Shown here piece after piece: positions 36,401 to 45,049 of a stretch of 64,000 nt of DNA (positions within the stretch are counted from its first letter, which is position 1; each line of letters begins with the position of its first letter). This DNA comes from Chryseobacterium foetidum (lineage in GTDB: Bacteria; Bacteroidota; Bacteroidia; Flavobacteriales; Weeksellaceae), in NCBI RefSeq assembly GCF_025457425.1, contig NZ_JAMXIA010000001.1, positions 682,001-746,000 of the forward strand. The letters are read 5' to 3'. Below the pieces are notes generated by a model that was not told the origin of the DNA, searched no databases, and was given only the letters and a program-made list of their open reading frames with translations. The position numbers and the translations under genes are program-made.

Positions 36401-38093
36401 GAACTTCCTGAATGCAACACTCAATATCAGCAGTTTTGCAGGTACGACAATGCGCGTTGTATTTGAATGGAGAAATGACGGAAGCGGCGGAACTCAGCCT
36501 CCTGTTGCCATTGATAATGTAAGATTATTAGTTTGTAACAACGCAACACCAACGGTAACTGTAGGAACTTTAACACAAAATTCAGCGGTCTTAAACTGGA
36601 ACCAGGATATTAATGGTGCAAATTATGAAATCAGATACAGACCTGTAGGAGCAACAACATGGCAGACTCAATCTGTAGGTGCAGCGCCATATCCTGCAAC
36701 CACAAATACTTTTACATTAACCAATTTGCTTCCGGCAACTCAATACGAAGTTGAAATTGCAGCAGTGTGTAAAAACGTAGCGGGTGTTTATTCGCACAAT
36801 ACATTTATCACAAGATGCGACCCAACTCCACCGAACGTTACAGTTACTAATATAACATCAAATTCAGCATTGGTGACGTGGAATCCTTTGGCAGTAAGTG
36901 CTACCTACGAATTACAGTGGAGAGAAGTGGGAACAACGGTCTGGAATACACCAACAATTCCTCAACCACCGGCAAACTCGTATGTTTTAAGCGGATTAGC
37001 TTCTTATAAAACGTATGAAGTGATGGTAAGAAACACTTGCGTTGGCGAAACAACACCAAATCCATGGTCAAGTCCGCAGGTCTTTACGACAGATAGAATA
37101 TGTGAAATTCCGCCTCCGGGATTGACGATCACCCAACTTAATCCTACTTCAGCAGAAGTGACCTGGGAACCTTACACAGGAACTGGTGCGACCAACAGCT
37201 ATATTTTGAGATACAGAAAAGTTGGAATTCCGAGCTGGACTAATATCACGGTAAACAATACGACAACGTACACCATTACAGGACTATTGGAATTGACAAA
37301 ATATGAAATGCAGGTTGCAAACATTTGTACCGGAACGCCAGGGAACTTTACACCGCTTTATTATTTCACCACTCCAACAGTAGTGTACTGCCAGATGTCT
37401 TCAACGAACTCAGGGGCGGAATTCATCAATAAAGTAACCGTTACTCCTTTCAACAGCGCAGCGAAAGAAAATGCTTCCGGAGCATCCACTTATACTGACT
37501 TTACAGGAGTTCCTTCTACGTATATCACTTTGGTTCAGGGATCGCAGGGTAACGTTGTTAAAATTGACAAAACTTCAGCAGCAGGCTCAAATACAGGCGT
37601 TGCGGTTTGGATCGACTTCAATAGAAACGGATATTTTGACGTTAATGAAAAAATCCTTTCCAACGGCCCGAACAATCAGACTTCTGTAAGCGGAGCATTT
37701 ACTGTACCTGAAGATGCTTTTGTGAGTATGACAGATTATAAATATGTTGTAATGAGAGTGGCAATGCAGAAAGACGGTGTACCTGTAAACTGCACCAGCT
37801 TTGCAGACGGTGAAGTTGAAGATTACACGGTAAGAATTCAGAAAAAACCTGTAATAAATGCTTTGGATCAGACTGAAATCATTTTATATCCAAACCCTGT
37901 AAAAACGGTGTTAAATATTAAAAATATCAGTGCAAAAGCCAATTATAAAATTTACAGTGCTGCAGGACAACTTGTTTCTTCAGGATTAATTGTCAATAAC
38001 AAAATTGATGTTTCAAGGCTGATCAACGGTCTTTACATTATCGATGTTGTTGATGGAAATATCACTGTTCAGAAAAAATTCATCAAAGAATAA
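33474..38093 (+). CDS. T9SS-secreted multidomain surface protein with FN3 and GEVED domains
   Basis: 1539 residues. After the signal peptide there are four copies of a MAM-like jelly-roll domain beginning near residues 32, 300, 574 and 849, a period of about 274 residues. The first three are each followed by a fibronectin type III domain. About three more FN3 domains fill 1025-1300, then comes a GEVED-type domain (about 1305-1455, with WIDFNRNGYFDVNEKI and FADGEVEDYTVRI) and a Por/T9SS sorting domain (about 1462-1539, IILYPNPVKTVLNI). It is likely a cell-surface adhesin or binding protein; no catalytic site was recognised. Confidence 0.9.
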   Translation: MKKIFTSFMMLWLVTQAGMMSHIRAQSPSPLPYTQNFNTANDLTLVNGSETNKWQYGSAIGNTGSSLYISDNSGANNQYNINSASIVHAYKELTIPTGSTLANFSFDWKSIGEVGFDYMRVWLVPATFTPTAGTAITTGGGRIQVGGEFSNQSTWQTYVINNLTVTSFANNTMRLVFEWRNGSSLGTQPPAAIDNINLSLVTCFPPTALTTTATTPNTGTISWTAPATAPANGFEYYYSTTNTPPTATTAASGTSTGNNTTINGLLPNTTYYFWVRSVCSATDKSSWSAVASFTTTQVPATIPYTQNFNTANDFGFVNGNQTNKWAYGTATGNTGSSIYISNNNGTANAYSTGSTSVVHAYRDISVPLGASVATFSFDWKALGEGFTTTNYDYFKVWLVPATFNPTAGTQITAAAGRIQVGGNMNNQTTWINYLNSTLNISSFSNSTMRLVFEWINDGSLGSQPPAAIDNINLFIPSCVMPTALAVNNIAPNGATISWTAPTPAPANGYQYFVTTTNTAPTAATPPTGTTTATSAVLGTLNPNTTYYFWVRSACGTSGTSIWTAGPSFTTPQIPATIPYSQAFTGGNDFGFVNGTQTNQWAFGAATGNTGNSIYISNNNGTANAYTIGSTSVVQAFRDITVPTGATVATLSFDWKGIGEGFTTTNYDYLRVWMVPITFVPTSGTQITAGTGRIQVGGNMNNQATWINYLNSNLNISSFAGSTMRLVFEWRNDGSGGTQPPVAIDNINLTIPSCINPTAIAVNTITANGATISWSAPIPAPANGYQYYISTTNTAPTSATPPTGNATGTSVTVGSLNPNTTYYVWVRSVCSATDSSLWSAGPSFTTTQIPATIPYIQNFTGPNDFGFSNGTQTNKWVYGSATGNTGNSLYISNNGTANAYTISSTSVVQAYRDIIVPAGTTEAQFGFDWKAAGESTYDYLRVWLVPASYQPVAGTQITAGAGRIQVGANYNLQTNWQNFLNATLNISSFAGTTMRVVFEWRNDGSGGTQPPVAIDNVRLLVCNNATPTVTVGTLTQNSAVLNWNQDINGANYEIRYRPVGATTWQTQSVGAAPYPATTNTFTLTNLLPATQYEVEIAAVCKNVAGVYSHNTFITRCDPTPPNVTVTNITSNSALVTWNPLAVSATYELQWREVGTTVWNTPTIPQPPANSYVLSGLASYKTYEVMVRNTCVGETTPNPWSSPQVFTTDRICEIPPPGLTITQLNPTSAEVTWEPYTGTGATNSYILRYRKVGIPSWTNITVNNTTTYTITGLLELTKYEMQVANICTGTPGNFTPLYYFTTPTVVYCQMSSTNSGAEFINKVTVTPFNSAAKENASGASTYTDFTGVPSTYITLVQGSQGNVVKIDKTSAAGSNTGVAVWIDFNRNGYFDVNEKILSNGPNNQTSVSGAFTVPEDAFVSMTDYKYVVMRVAMQKDGVPVNCTSFADGEVEDYTVRIQKKPVINALDQTEIILYPNPVKTVLNIKNISAKANYKIYSAAGQLVSSGLIVNNKIDVSRLINGLYIIDVVDGNITVQKKFIKE

Positions 38094-38110
38094 TGATTTA
38101 AATTATATCA

Positions 38111-38141
38111 AACAGCTGCCGTAAAAAGCAGCTGTTTTTTT
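38111..38141 (+). terminator. Terminator of the T9SS surface protein gene
   Basis: AACAGCTGC (38111-38119) pairs with GCAGCTGTT (38128-38136), then Ts. Confidence 0.85.
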
Positions 38142-38145
38142 GACC

Positions 38146-38183
38146 AAAAAAGATGAAGCCAAAACTGACTTCATCTTTTTTTT
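38146..38183. terminator. Terminator hairpin, relict copy
   Basis: AAAGATGAAG (38149-38158) pairs with CTTCATCTTT (38169-38178). It is the same hairpin as at 38350-38379 and belongs to a degenerate duplication. Confidence 0.7.
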
Positions 38184-38245
38184 ATATCTGAATTTCAGTA
38201 AAAGATCTTACAGCATTCAGCCTAGCCTTGGTTCTCAAAATTTAA
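38184..38245 (-). pseudogene. Remnant of a hemL 3' end
   Basis: On the minus strand the stretch reads TKARLNAVRSFTEIQI-stop, an obvious relative of the real hemL end (LTLDAVRTF-stop at 38401). Only this C-terminal tip is left, next to its own copy of the terminator hairpin. Confidence 0.6.
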
Positions 38246-38253
38246 GATTTCAT

Positions 38254-38325
38254 TGATGGGAAAATCACTGTTCGCAAAAATTTCTGAAACAACAATGATT
38301 TAATTTAAATCAAACGGCTGTCGCA
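38254..38325 (+). pseudogene. Remnant of the 3' end of the T9SS protein gene
   Basis: GATGGGAAAATCACTGTTCG encodes DGKITVRKNF-stop, against DGNITVQKKFIKE-stop at the real gene end (about 38050). It is followed by a degenerate ATGATTTAA...CGGCTG...CAGCTG terminator copy. Confidence 0.6.
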
Positions 38326-38342
38326 AAATCAGCTGTTCTTTT

Positions 38343-38385
38343 TCAAAAAAAAGATGAAGCCAAAACTGACTTCATCTTTTTTTTT
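38343..38385 (-). terminator. Terminator of hemL
   Basis: AAAGATGAAG (38350-38359) pairs with CTTCATCTTT (38370-38379), flanked by As on the left and Ts on the right, so it works in both directions. Confidence 0.8.
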
Positions 38386-38400
38386 ATCTCAATTTTAATA

Positions 38401-39675
38401 TTAAAAAGTTCTTACAGCATCCAGCGTAAGATTGATTTCTGAATCTTTGATGGCATCGCTGATGAAATACGTTTCATACCCACTCGGCGGAAGATAAATT
38501 CCGTTTTCAAGCATGTGATGGAAGAATTTATTGAATATAGTATGATTTGCTTTCTGAGCATCATCAAAATCTGAAACCCGATCAGTATCAAAGAAAACAG
38601 ACATCATCGAACCTTTTCTGTTGATCTTGTGCTGAATTCCTTTTTCAGTTAGAATCTTACCGATTTCAATATCTAATACTTCAGTTGTTTCCTCAAGTCT
38701 GTTGAAAAATTCAAAGTCATTTTTAATCAGCTGAAGCGTTTTCAAACCTGCTCTCATCGCCAAAGGATTTCCACTTAAAGTCCCTGCCTGATACACGCCG
38801 CCTTTTGGAGCAAGATGATCCATGATTTCGTTTCTTCCTGCAAAAGCACCTACCGGAAGTCCGCCTCCGATTACTTTTCCGTAAGTTACAAGGTCTGCTT
38901 TTACATTAAACAGTTCCTGTGCACCGCCAAAAGCCAGTCTGAAACCGGTCATCACTTCATCAAAAATCAATAAAGCTCCGTTTTCATCACAAAGAATTCT
39001 CAGTTTTTGGAGAAAATCATTTTCAGGCCAAACACAACCCATATTTCCGGCAACTGGTTCAATGATGATGGCTGCAATTTCGTCTGGATTCTGTTTAAAC
39101 AATTCCTGAACCTGCTCAAAATCGTTGTATCTCGCCAGCAAAGTATCTTTCGCAGTTCCCGCAGTTACTCCCGGAGAATTAGGATTTCCGAAAGTAGCAG
39201 CACCACTCCCCGCTTTTATTAAAAATGAATCTGAATGACCGTGATAACAACCCTCAAACTTCACAATTTTATCTCTTCCCGTGAAACCTCTTGCCAGTCT
39301 CACAGCGCTCATACACGCTTCCGTACCCGAAGAGACCATTCTGATCTGATCAATATTCGGAACATTTTCTGTGATGAATTTTGCGATTTCTGTTTCCAAT
39401 TCTGTCGGCGCACCGAAAGAAAATCCTTTCTCAGCCTGAATTTTAAGTTCCTCTAAAACCTCAGGATGCGTGTGCCCTAAAATAGCCGGTCCCCACGAAT
39501 TGATGTAATCTACGTAAACATTGTCGTCAGCATCTGTAAGGTAAGCACCCTTAGCAGATTTCATAAAAACGGGAACTCCGCCTACAGATTTGAAGGCGCG
39601 AACGGGCGAATTTACTCCGCCGGGAATGTATTGGTAAGCTTCATCAAATAAAGCTGAACTTCTTTGGTATCTCAT
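38401..39675 (-). CDS. hemL: Glutamate-1-semialdehyde 2,1-aminomutase
   Basis: 424 residues, full length. It converts glutamate-1-semialdehyde to 5-aminolevulinate, the second step of the C5 tetrapyrrole pathway, in the cytosol. The PLP lysine is K267 in [17 protein letters not shown]. Other signatures are the N-terminal [46 protein letters not shown] and [10 protein letters not shown]. No other haem gene is adjacent. The region just past its stop holds a decayed duplicate of its own 3' end. Confidence 0.95.
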   Translation of the reverse strand: MRYQRSSALFDEAYQYIPGGVNSPVRAFKSVGGVPVFMKSAKGAYLTDADDNVYVDYINSWGPAILGHTHPEVLEELKIQAEKGFSFGAPTELETEIAKFITENVPNIDQIRMVSSGTEACMSAVRLARGFTGRDKIVKFEGCYHGHSDSFLIKAGSGAATFGNPNSPGVTAGTAKDTLLARYNDFEQVQELFKQNPDEIAAIIIEPVAGNMGCVWPENDFLQKLRILCDENGALLIFDEVMTGFRLAFGGAQELFNVKADLVTYGKVIGGGLPVGAFAGRNEIMDHLAPKGGVYQAGTLSGNPLAMRAGLKTLQLIKNDFEFFNRLEETTEVLDIEIGKILTEKGIQHKINRKGSMMSVFFDTDRVSDFDDAQKANHTIFNKFFHHMLENGIYLPPSGYETYFISDAIKDSEINLTLDAVRTF

Positions 39676-39688
39676 TGATATTTTTTGA

Positions 39689-39725
39689 TAAATGATAAGT
39701 GATGATTGATGATTGATGATTGATG
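39689..39725. repeat. TGATGAT microsatellite-like run
   Basis: Short AAGTGATGATTGATGATTGA-type units in the spacer between the glucosaminidase and hemL genes; no further function seen. Confidence 0.5.
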
Positions 39726-39784
39726 AATTATTTGTGATAGACCAAATTGACTATTCACCATTCACTTTTCACCATTCGATACAA

Positions 39785-40834
39785 CTAATTTCTTGGCTTT
39801 TTTGAAATCAGATAAATTAACTGTCCTGGCGCAGGTTTTTGGCCTTCATCCATTCTGTTTTTTGCGTAAAGTTTATTAAGTTTAATTCCGAATTTCTGGG
39901 CAATGTCGTGCATATCTTCATAAGATTCGGCTTTGTAGGTTGCAGTATTTCCATCTGAATTTTTAGATTCAAGGAAGACAATTTCGTTTTTACTTAATTG
40001 ATTGGTTTCCAGTTCATTCCATTTCATCAGTTTTTCTTCACTGATTTTAAATTTGTTGGCAATAAACTGAATATCTGTATCTTCCGGAATAATCACATAT
40101 TTTAAACCACCATTAGGATGACTTTTAATTAAAATAGAGTTTAGAATTTCTGATTTGGTCTTCACACGTTCCTTTTTCGGAGCTTCAGCGTACACTTTTT
40201 TAGGAGCCGGTGCGGGTTTTGAAGCTTTTTTCTTCTCAACAACCTTAGAAGATTCCAGACTTGCCATGTATGCCTGATCATCTTTCAGGCCGGGATACAT
40301 TTTTAGAATAGCAAAATTGACTTCTTTAGAATTCACCTGATCAAATTCATACAGTCTGTACTTTTCAATCTTGCTGATGAGAATGCCTGCGTATCTTGGA
40401 TTTGTAGCGTAACCTGCCTTTTTAAGACCATGAGCCCATGCCTTGTAATCTTTCATATCCAGATTAAAAAGATTGGCGTAATACTTTCTGGTGGCTAAAA
40501 AAACTGAGTGATCTTCATAAGACTGCCTCGGGTCGTCATATACTCTGAAACACTCATTGGGAGCGTCATCAGTGTGTTTCATCGTCTTTCCGGTCCATTC
40601 TTCCTTACACTTGATTCCAAAATGATTTTTTCCTTCCTGAGCGAGTCGGCTTTGTCCGCCACCCGTTTCCAGAAGCCCCTGTGCAAGCGTGATTGAGGCA
40701 GGAATTTTATATTTTTCCATTTCCTCTACTGCATATTGTGCAAACTTTTGGATGTACTGATCATCATTTGCCCAGGTTTGGGCTGAGAATTTAGATAAAA
40801 CTAAAAGGCTTACGACGGTGAAAAGTCTTTTCAT
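39785..40834 (-). CDS. Glucosaminidase-domain peptidoglycan hydrolase with LysM region
   Basis: 349 residues with a signal peptide (ends near SKFSAQ). The GH73-type domain covers about 25-165: the catalytic glutamate lies in ITLAQGLLETGGGQSRLA, and GKNHFGIKC and GYATNPRYAGIL are typical. An alanine/proline/lysine linker is followed by two LysM-like repeats (about 240-345; VIIPEDTDIQFIANKFKI and YKAESYEDMHDIAQKFGI) that bind glycan. It probably cleaves N-acetylglucosaminyl bonds during cell-wall turnover or separation. Confidence 0.9.
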   Translation of the reverse strand: MKRLFTVVSLLVLSKFSAQTWANDDQYIQKFAQYAVEEMEKYKIPASITLAQGLLETGGGQSRLAQEGKNHFGIKCKEEWTGKTMKHTDDAPNECFRVYDDPRQSYEDHSVFLATRKYYANLFNLDMKDYKAWAHGLKKAGYATNPRYAGILISKIEKYRLYEFDQVNSKEVNFAILKMYPGLKDDQAYMASLESSKVVEKKKASKPAPAPKKVYAEAPKKERVKTKSEILNSILIKSHPNGGLKYVIIPEDTDIQFIANKFKISEEKLMKWNELETNQLSKNEIVFLESKNSDGNTATYKAESYEDMHDIAQKFGIKLNKLYAKNRMDEGQKPAPGQLIYLISKKPRN

Positions 40835-40900
40835 CTTATTATTTTTATTGTTTTAAAAGAAAGATGGAACACTAATGCGTTTCATTTTTCAGATTTAAAT

Positions 40901-41803
40901 TTATATAATTAAATTTCTGTTCTGTTTCTGCAGAAGCAGGTTTGCTCCTTCAATTCCCTGCAAACCACCCGTGTGAAAACAGAGAATTTTACTTCCATCA
41001 GGAAAATAATCTTCATTAATCATTTCAAAAACTTTCTGCATCATTTTTCCTGTATAGATCGGTTCCAGCGGGATTTCATACTTTGATTTAAAGTTATTGA
41101 TAAAACGGATATTTTCATCACTTATTTTACCGTAACCTCCGAAAGCAGCATCAGTTAGATGAAAATTTCTTTTTGACGTTAACTCCGAAATTTTTTCATC
41201 CAATGAAGCATCATCCACTACTTTAAAACCTATAACTTTCTGATTGTCTTCACAAAACTGAGAAAGTCCTGCAGCAGTTCCTCCGGTTCCGACAGCTGTG
41301 CAAAGATAATCAAAATCTTTTGTATCGTTATTGAGCATCATTTTAATGCCTTCCAACGCGTTTTTGTTGGTTCCGCCTTCGGGGATAATCAGTGCTTCTG
41401 GAAATTCAAGTTGGAGAAATTCAGTCAGTTGTTCTTTATGACGATATTCTTCACGAGAGACGAATTTTAAATTCATTCCGTTTCGCTTGGCGTAAACCAA
41501 AGTAGGATTATCACGCCATTTTTGTTCTATTTCCTCGCCCCGGATAATGCCTGAAGTTTTTAAATTAAACTGTTTCCCAAGAGCTGAAACTGCCGAAATA
41601 TGATTTGAATAAGCTCCGCCAAAAGTTATGATTAAAGGATTTTCAGATTTTAACTTTAAATAATTATTAATATTAAAAAAGAGTTTCCAGTATTTGTTTC
41701 CTGAAATTTCGGGATGAATGAGATCTTCCCTTTTCATAAAGAGTTTCACCTTGCTGTCAACCGGAATTTCAACAACCGGAATTTTTACTTGGGGAGCTGT
41801 CAT
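40901..41803 (-). CDS. ACC deaminase / D-cysteine desulfhydrase family PLP enzyme
   Basis: 300 residues, fold-type II PLP enzyme. The cofactor lysine is K37 in SGNKYWK, followed by ITFGGAYSNHISAVSALG and a glycine-rich phosphate loop GTGGTAAGL. The family includes 1-aminocyclopropane-1-carboxylate deaminase and D-cysteine desulfhydrase. The residues that separate these activities cannot be read with confidence here, and D-cysteine desulfhydrase is the commoner activity in such bacteria. It is divergent from the paralogous pair at 41870. Confidence 0.85.
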   Translation of the reverse strand: MTAPQVKIPVVEIPVDSKVKLFMKREDLIHPEISGNKYWKLFFNINNYLKLKSENPLIITFGGAYSNHISAVSALGKQFNLKTSGIIRGEEIEQKWRDNPTLVYAKRNGMNLKFVSREEYRHKEQLTEFLQLEFPEALIIPEGGTNKNALEGIKMMLNNDTKDFDYLCTAVGTGGTAAGLSQFCEDNQKVIGFKVVDDASLDEKISELTSKRNFHLTDAAFGGYGKISDENIRFINNFKSKYEIPLEPIYTGKMMQKVFEMINEDYFPDGSKILCFHTGGLQGIEGANLLLQKQNRNLII

Positions 41804-41869
41804 TGTGCAAATTTCTTTATTTTATTTTTAATGAAGAATTTTTATCTTTAGAAATGAAAAACAATAGCT

Positions 41870-42472
41870 ATGAAACTTAAACATTACATTCTTTTGGGAA
41901 TTCCCTTTCTCGGCATCTTGTTTTATTTTCTGGTTTTTGAAACTAAATGGAATCAAAAGTCAAAATTTGATATTCCGGATCAGCAAAATGATAAAATTGT
42001 GAATATGTTGAATATTCAGATTGATAAAGAGATTGAAGATCATACACAATCTACTATGTATCCAGGCTACAGTGAAAAAAGCCGACAAACAACCATTGAT
42101 TTTCTAAAGACCATTAAATCTATTGAAAGCTACGCCCGATACTGTGTTGAGTCTGAAAGAGTCAGAAATAATCTGGAGCTGAAAATAATATTTAACGATG
42201 GAACTGTTGCTGAAAAAGTTTACACAGGACACAGCTGCAGCGGTTTTTTAAATCCCTGTCTTCTGATGAAAGTTGAAATGCAGGACGGAAAAGCACTAAG
42301 AGTTTTTACAAACGGACAGGAGAAAAAAGGATCTCCGGATTGGATCATCAACGATTTGAATGTCTTAATTGAAAAAGCAATTTCTTATGACATAGACAGA
42401 AATTACGAAGGCTATTTTCCACCCAAAAAGACGCAAAATGATTTCGAAAAAGAATGGGAAAAGCAGGAATAA
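41870..42472 (+). CDS. Membrane-anchored protein of unknown function, paralogue 1
   Basis: 200 residues. One N-terminal membrane helix (about 5-23) is followed by an extracytoplasmic domain. It is clearly paralogous to the next gene: both share IDFLKTIKSI/LVEYLKTVKSI, SYARYCVES/TYARHGVKS, FNDG, a GHSCSG/GRSCSG cysteine motif, a second cysteine in NPCLLMKVEM/KPCLLIRVEM, FTNGQE and a C-terminal YFPPKKTQ/YYPPRKTQ box. The paired cysteines probably form a disulfide. Family not recognised. Confidence 0.75.
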   Translation: MKLKHYILLGIPFLGILFYFLVFETKWNQKSKFDIPDQQNDKIVNMLNIQIDKEIEDHTQSTMYPGYSEKSRQTTIDFLKTIKSIESYARYCVESERVRNNLELKIIFNDGTVAEKVYTGHSCSGFLNPCLLMKVEMQDGKALRVFTNGQEKKGSPDWIINDLNVLIEKAISYDIDRNYEGYFPPKKTQNDFEKEWEKQE

Positions 42473-42518
42473 AATTATACGAATTTTTTTTTAAATTTCA
42501 CATGAAAAGTTATTCAAT

Positions 42519-43118
42519 ATGAAAATGAACAACCCAAAATTTCTGCTTTTTATAACAATCTTGGCAGCAGCTTCAGTTTATTTTTTTTACCTGAAAGACG
42601 AACTGGCAAACTCAAATTTTGATAAGATAGACCAGTCAAATCCGAAGGTTGTCACGCTTTTTAATGAAGAAATTGACCTTCAGATTGAACGTTTAAGTTC
42701 AGACATATCAAAACCAATGATTCCACAAGGGAAAAAAAATTTAGTTGAATATTTAAAAACTGTAAAAAGCATCAGAACCTACGCCCGTCATGGTGTGAAA
42801 TCCACTGAAAACAGGAATTATCTTCGTATGCAGACAACTTTTAACGATGGAGAAACTGCAGACAAATCCACCGGCAGAAGCTGCTCCGGAAATCAGAAAC
42901 CATGCTTGCTGATAAGAGTGGAAATGGAAAACGGACAGGCTAAAAAAGTTTTCACCAATGGTCAGGAAACAAAAGGTTCTCCGGCTGAAACCCAGCAGTA
43001 TATCAGCACCATTCTGCAAAAGCTATTGATTGAAGATCTGATTGATCATAATGACAAATATTATCCTCCAAGAAAAACTCAGCAAAACTTCGATAAAGAT
43101 TGGGAAGACGTAAAATAA
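42519..43118 (+). CDS. Membrane-anchored protein of unknown function, paralogue 2
   Basis: 199 residues, tandem duplicate of the preceding gene with the same layout: one N-terminal membrane helix, the conserved GRSCSG and KPCLL cysteine motifs and the terminal YYPPRKTQ box. The 46-bp gap suggests co-transcription. It converges head-on with the gene at 43119 with no spacer at all (stop codons adjacent), so the two transcripts must overlap. Confidence 0.75.
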   Translation: MKMNNPKFLLFITILAAASVYFFYLKDELANSNFDKIDQSNPKVVTLFNEEIDLQIERLSSDISKPMIPQGKKNLVEYLKTVKSIRTYARHGVKSTENRNYLRMQTTFNDGETADKSTGRSCSGNQKPCLLIRVEMENGQAKKVFTNGQETKGSPAETQQYISTILQKLLIEDLIDHNDKYYPPRKTQQNFDKDWEDVK

Positions 43119-43451
43119 TTAATCTTTGATGTATTTCCGGAAACCCCAGAACTTTCTTTTTTTCAGGTAATTCATATCACGCTCCATTGCGTAGGCTTCA
43201 CGTTCAAAAGATATTCTGCGGTAGGCTTTGTGGCCGTTTTTCAGTTTAAAAAGCCAGTAGTAAAATTCAAACAGGTAAGCGATGTAAAAGAAAATAATCA
43301 GCAACTCCAATTGCTGATGCAAATGAATTTTTTCATGGTTGATCAGTATTTTATTTTTCTTATCTTCGGGATTCCTAATAAAAATAAACGGAAAAAGTGT
43401 TATGCCACTTATTTTCAAGCGTTTTAGAGGTTTTTGGCATACAATTATCAT
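43119..43451 (-). CDS. Short membrane protein with HEKIH zinc-binding motif
   Basis: 110 residues from the ATG at 43451. A longer start at 43514 would overlap the divergent DUF5522 gene and was rejected. It has an INHEKIHLHQQLELL segment (HExxH) followed by a hydrophobic helix and FEREAYAMERD further on. The layout resembles a minimal M48/M56-like peptidase core that is common as a small hypothetical in Flavobacteriia. Whether it is catalytic is unknown. Confidence 0.65.
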   Translation of the reverse strand: MIIVCQKPLKRLKISGITLFPFIFIRNPEDKKNKILINHEKIHLHQQLELLIIFFYIAYLFEFYYWLFKLKNGHKAYRRISFEREAYAMERDMNYLKKRKFWGFRKYIKD

Positions 43452-43476
43452 AAACACAAATATATAGGTTTTTTGA

Positions 43477-43677
<201 letters not shown>

Positions 43678-43678
43678 A

Positions 43679-44209
43679 ATGAAGAAATATATTTTTATTC
43701 TACTTGCAGCAAGCCTAGGTCTTGCATCGTGCAGCCCTTTTCAGGTAAGATCAGATTATGCTCAGACCGCTACTTTCAGCAATTACAGAACGTACAAACT
43801 GAGAATTGATGATTTGAAAATAAACGACATCGATAAAGACAGAGTTTTAAATGAATTGTCAAAACAACTTCAGGCAAAAGGTTTGCAGTCTGGCGAAAAT
43901 CCTGATGTAATCATTAACGTGAAAGCCAATCACAAAAAAATTACTGATATCAGCACCACCAATCCGTACGGAGGAATGTGGGGCTGGGGCGGCGGTTTCG
44001 GTTGGGGAATCGGGATGAACAGAACCTGGACGAGCAACTATAACGAAGGTGCCATCATCGTTGATATGGTAGATGCAAAAACTCAAAAGCTGGTTTGGCA
44101 GGGAATAGGAAGTGGAATTTCTGTTGACAGACCTAAAGCCAAGCAGAAGCAAATTCCTCAGATTATGTCTGAAATTATGGCAAACTATCCTCCGGGAATG
44201 AAGAAATAA
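43679..44209 (+). CDS. DUF4136 lipoprotein
   Basis: 176 residues. The lipobox LGLASC places the acylated cysteine at residue 18. The DUF4136 domain follows: FSNYRTYKLRIDD, VLNELSKQLQAKGLQS, NPDVIINVKANHK, then a glycine/tryptophan-rich loop (GGMWGWGGGFGWG), GAIIVDMVDAKTQKLVWQGIGSG and a C-terminal helix. The function is unknown; an envelope lipoprotein. IS copy 1 begins 7 bp after its stop codon, and the hairpin at the IS end now serves as terminator. Confidence 0.85.
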   Translation: MKKYIFILLAASLGLASCSPFQVRSDYAQTATFSNYRTYKLRIDDLKINDIDKDRVLNELSKQLQAKGLQSGENPDVIINVKANHKKITDISTTNPYGGMWGWGGGFGWGIGMNRTWTSNYNEGAIIVDMVDAKTQKLVWQGIGSGISVDRPKAKQKQIPQIMSEIMANYPPGMKK

Positions 44210-44302
44210 CAAAAAAGAATCCGTCTCACAACAAAATTTGAGGCGGATTTTTTATTTCAGTAAAATGTATATTATTTTGGAAAATAGAAAAAGTTGTCCT
44301 CT

Positions 44303-45049
44303 TTAGGCAACTTTCTTTCTTAGATTGTGTGCTAAAGCGTGTAAACCGAACTCCAATTCTACTTTTTTCAGACCTTTGAGGGTAAACCGCTTAAAATTAT
44401 TGCAATGTTTGAGATGTGCAAACACAGGTTCTACTTCAACCGAGCGTTGTTTTCTTTTTTTAATGCCTTTTTCACTGTTTAAAAGCTTTCGTATTTTCTC
44501 TTTGTAATCTTCCAAATGATGGTTCCGTTCGATGCTTCGGTTTTCTTTGGAACTGTGGCAAACGCCTCTAATTGGGCATCCATAGCAGTTTTTAGCCTGA
44601 TAATGGGAGAGCTTTTGAGGATAACCGGTCTTGGTTTTGCGCGTGCTTTCGTGCGTTTTTTCCATCTTTTGTCCCATCGGACAGATATAAAAATCGCCTT
44701 CCCCGTTGTAATGCAGATTTTCTTTGCTGAAAGTCTTGTGTTTCGCCTGATAATGGGCATTCTGCTCTTTGTCGAAAGTATTGTATTTTACAAATGGTGT
44801 AATATTGTTCTGTTCCAATAATTCGTAGTTCTGCTCGCTTCCGTACCCCGCATCGGCAGTGAGTTCTTCCAACTCTTCCATTCTTTTTTTACCAAACAAT
44901 TTCTCAAAATTTTCCAAATGACGCTCCAAAGTATTGATATCATTGGTTTGCTGATGGATGGTATAATTGACGATGATTTGATTTTGACTTCGTCGAATCT
45001 TCGATTTCTGTGGAAATCTGTGCATTATAAGCCGGTTTGAGCTGTCCAT
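44303..45049 (-). CDS. IS1182-type transposase, C-terminal part (copy 1)
   Basis: 248 codons open. The authentic homology begins around [25 protein letters not shown] and continues through the DDE-domain block [19 protein letters not shown] and a C-terminal cysteine-rich CPMGQ...[10 protein letters not shown] region, ending in HNLRKKV. It is displaced by +1 relative to the N-terminal frame (44940-45875). As read, the enzyme would need a frameshift to be whole. Confidence 0.8.
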   Translation of the reverse strand: MDSSNRLIMHRFPQKSKIRRSQNQIIVNYTIHQQTNDINTLERHLENFEKLFGKKRMEELEELTADAGYGSEQNYELLEQNNITPFVKYNTFDKEQNAHYQAKHKTFSKENLHYNGEGDFYICPMGQKMEKTHESTRKTKTGYPQKLSHYQAKNCYGCPIRGVCHSSKENRSIERNHHLEDYKEKIRKLLNSEKGIKKRKQRSVEVEPVFAHLKHCNNFKRFTLKGLKKVELEFGLHALAHNLRKKVA

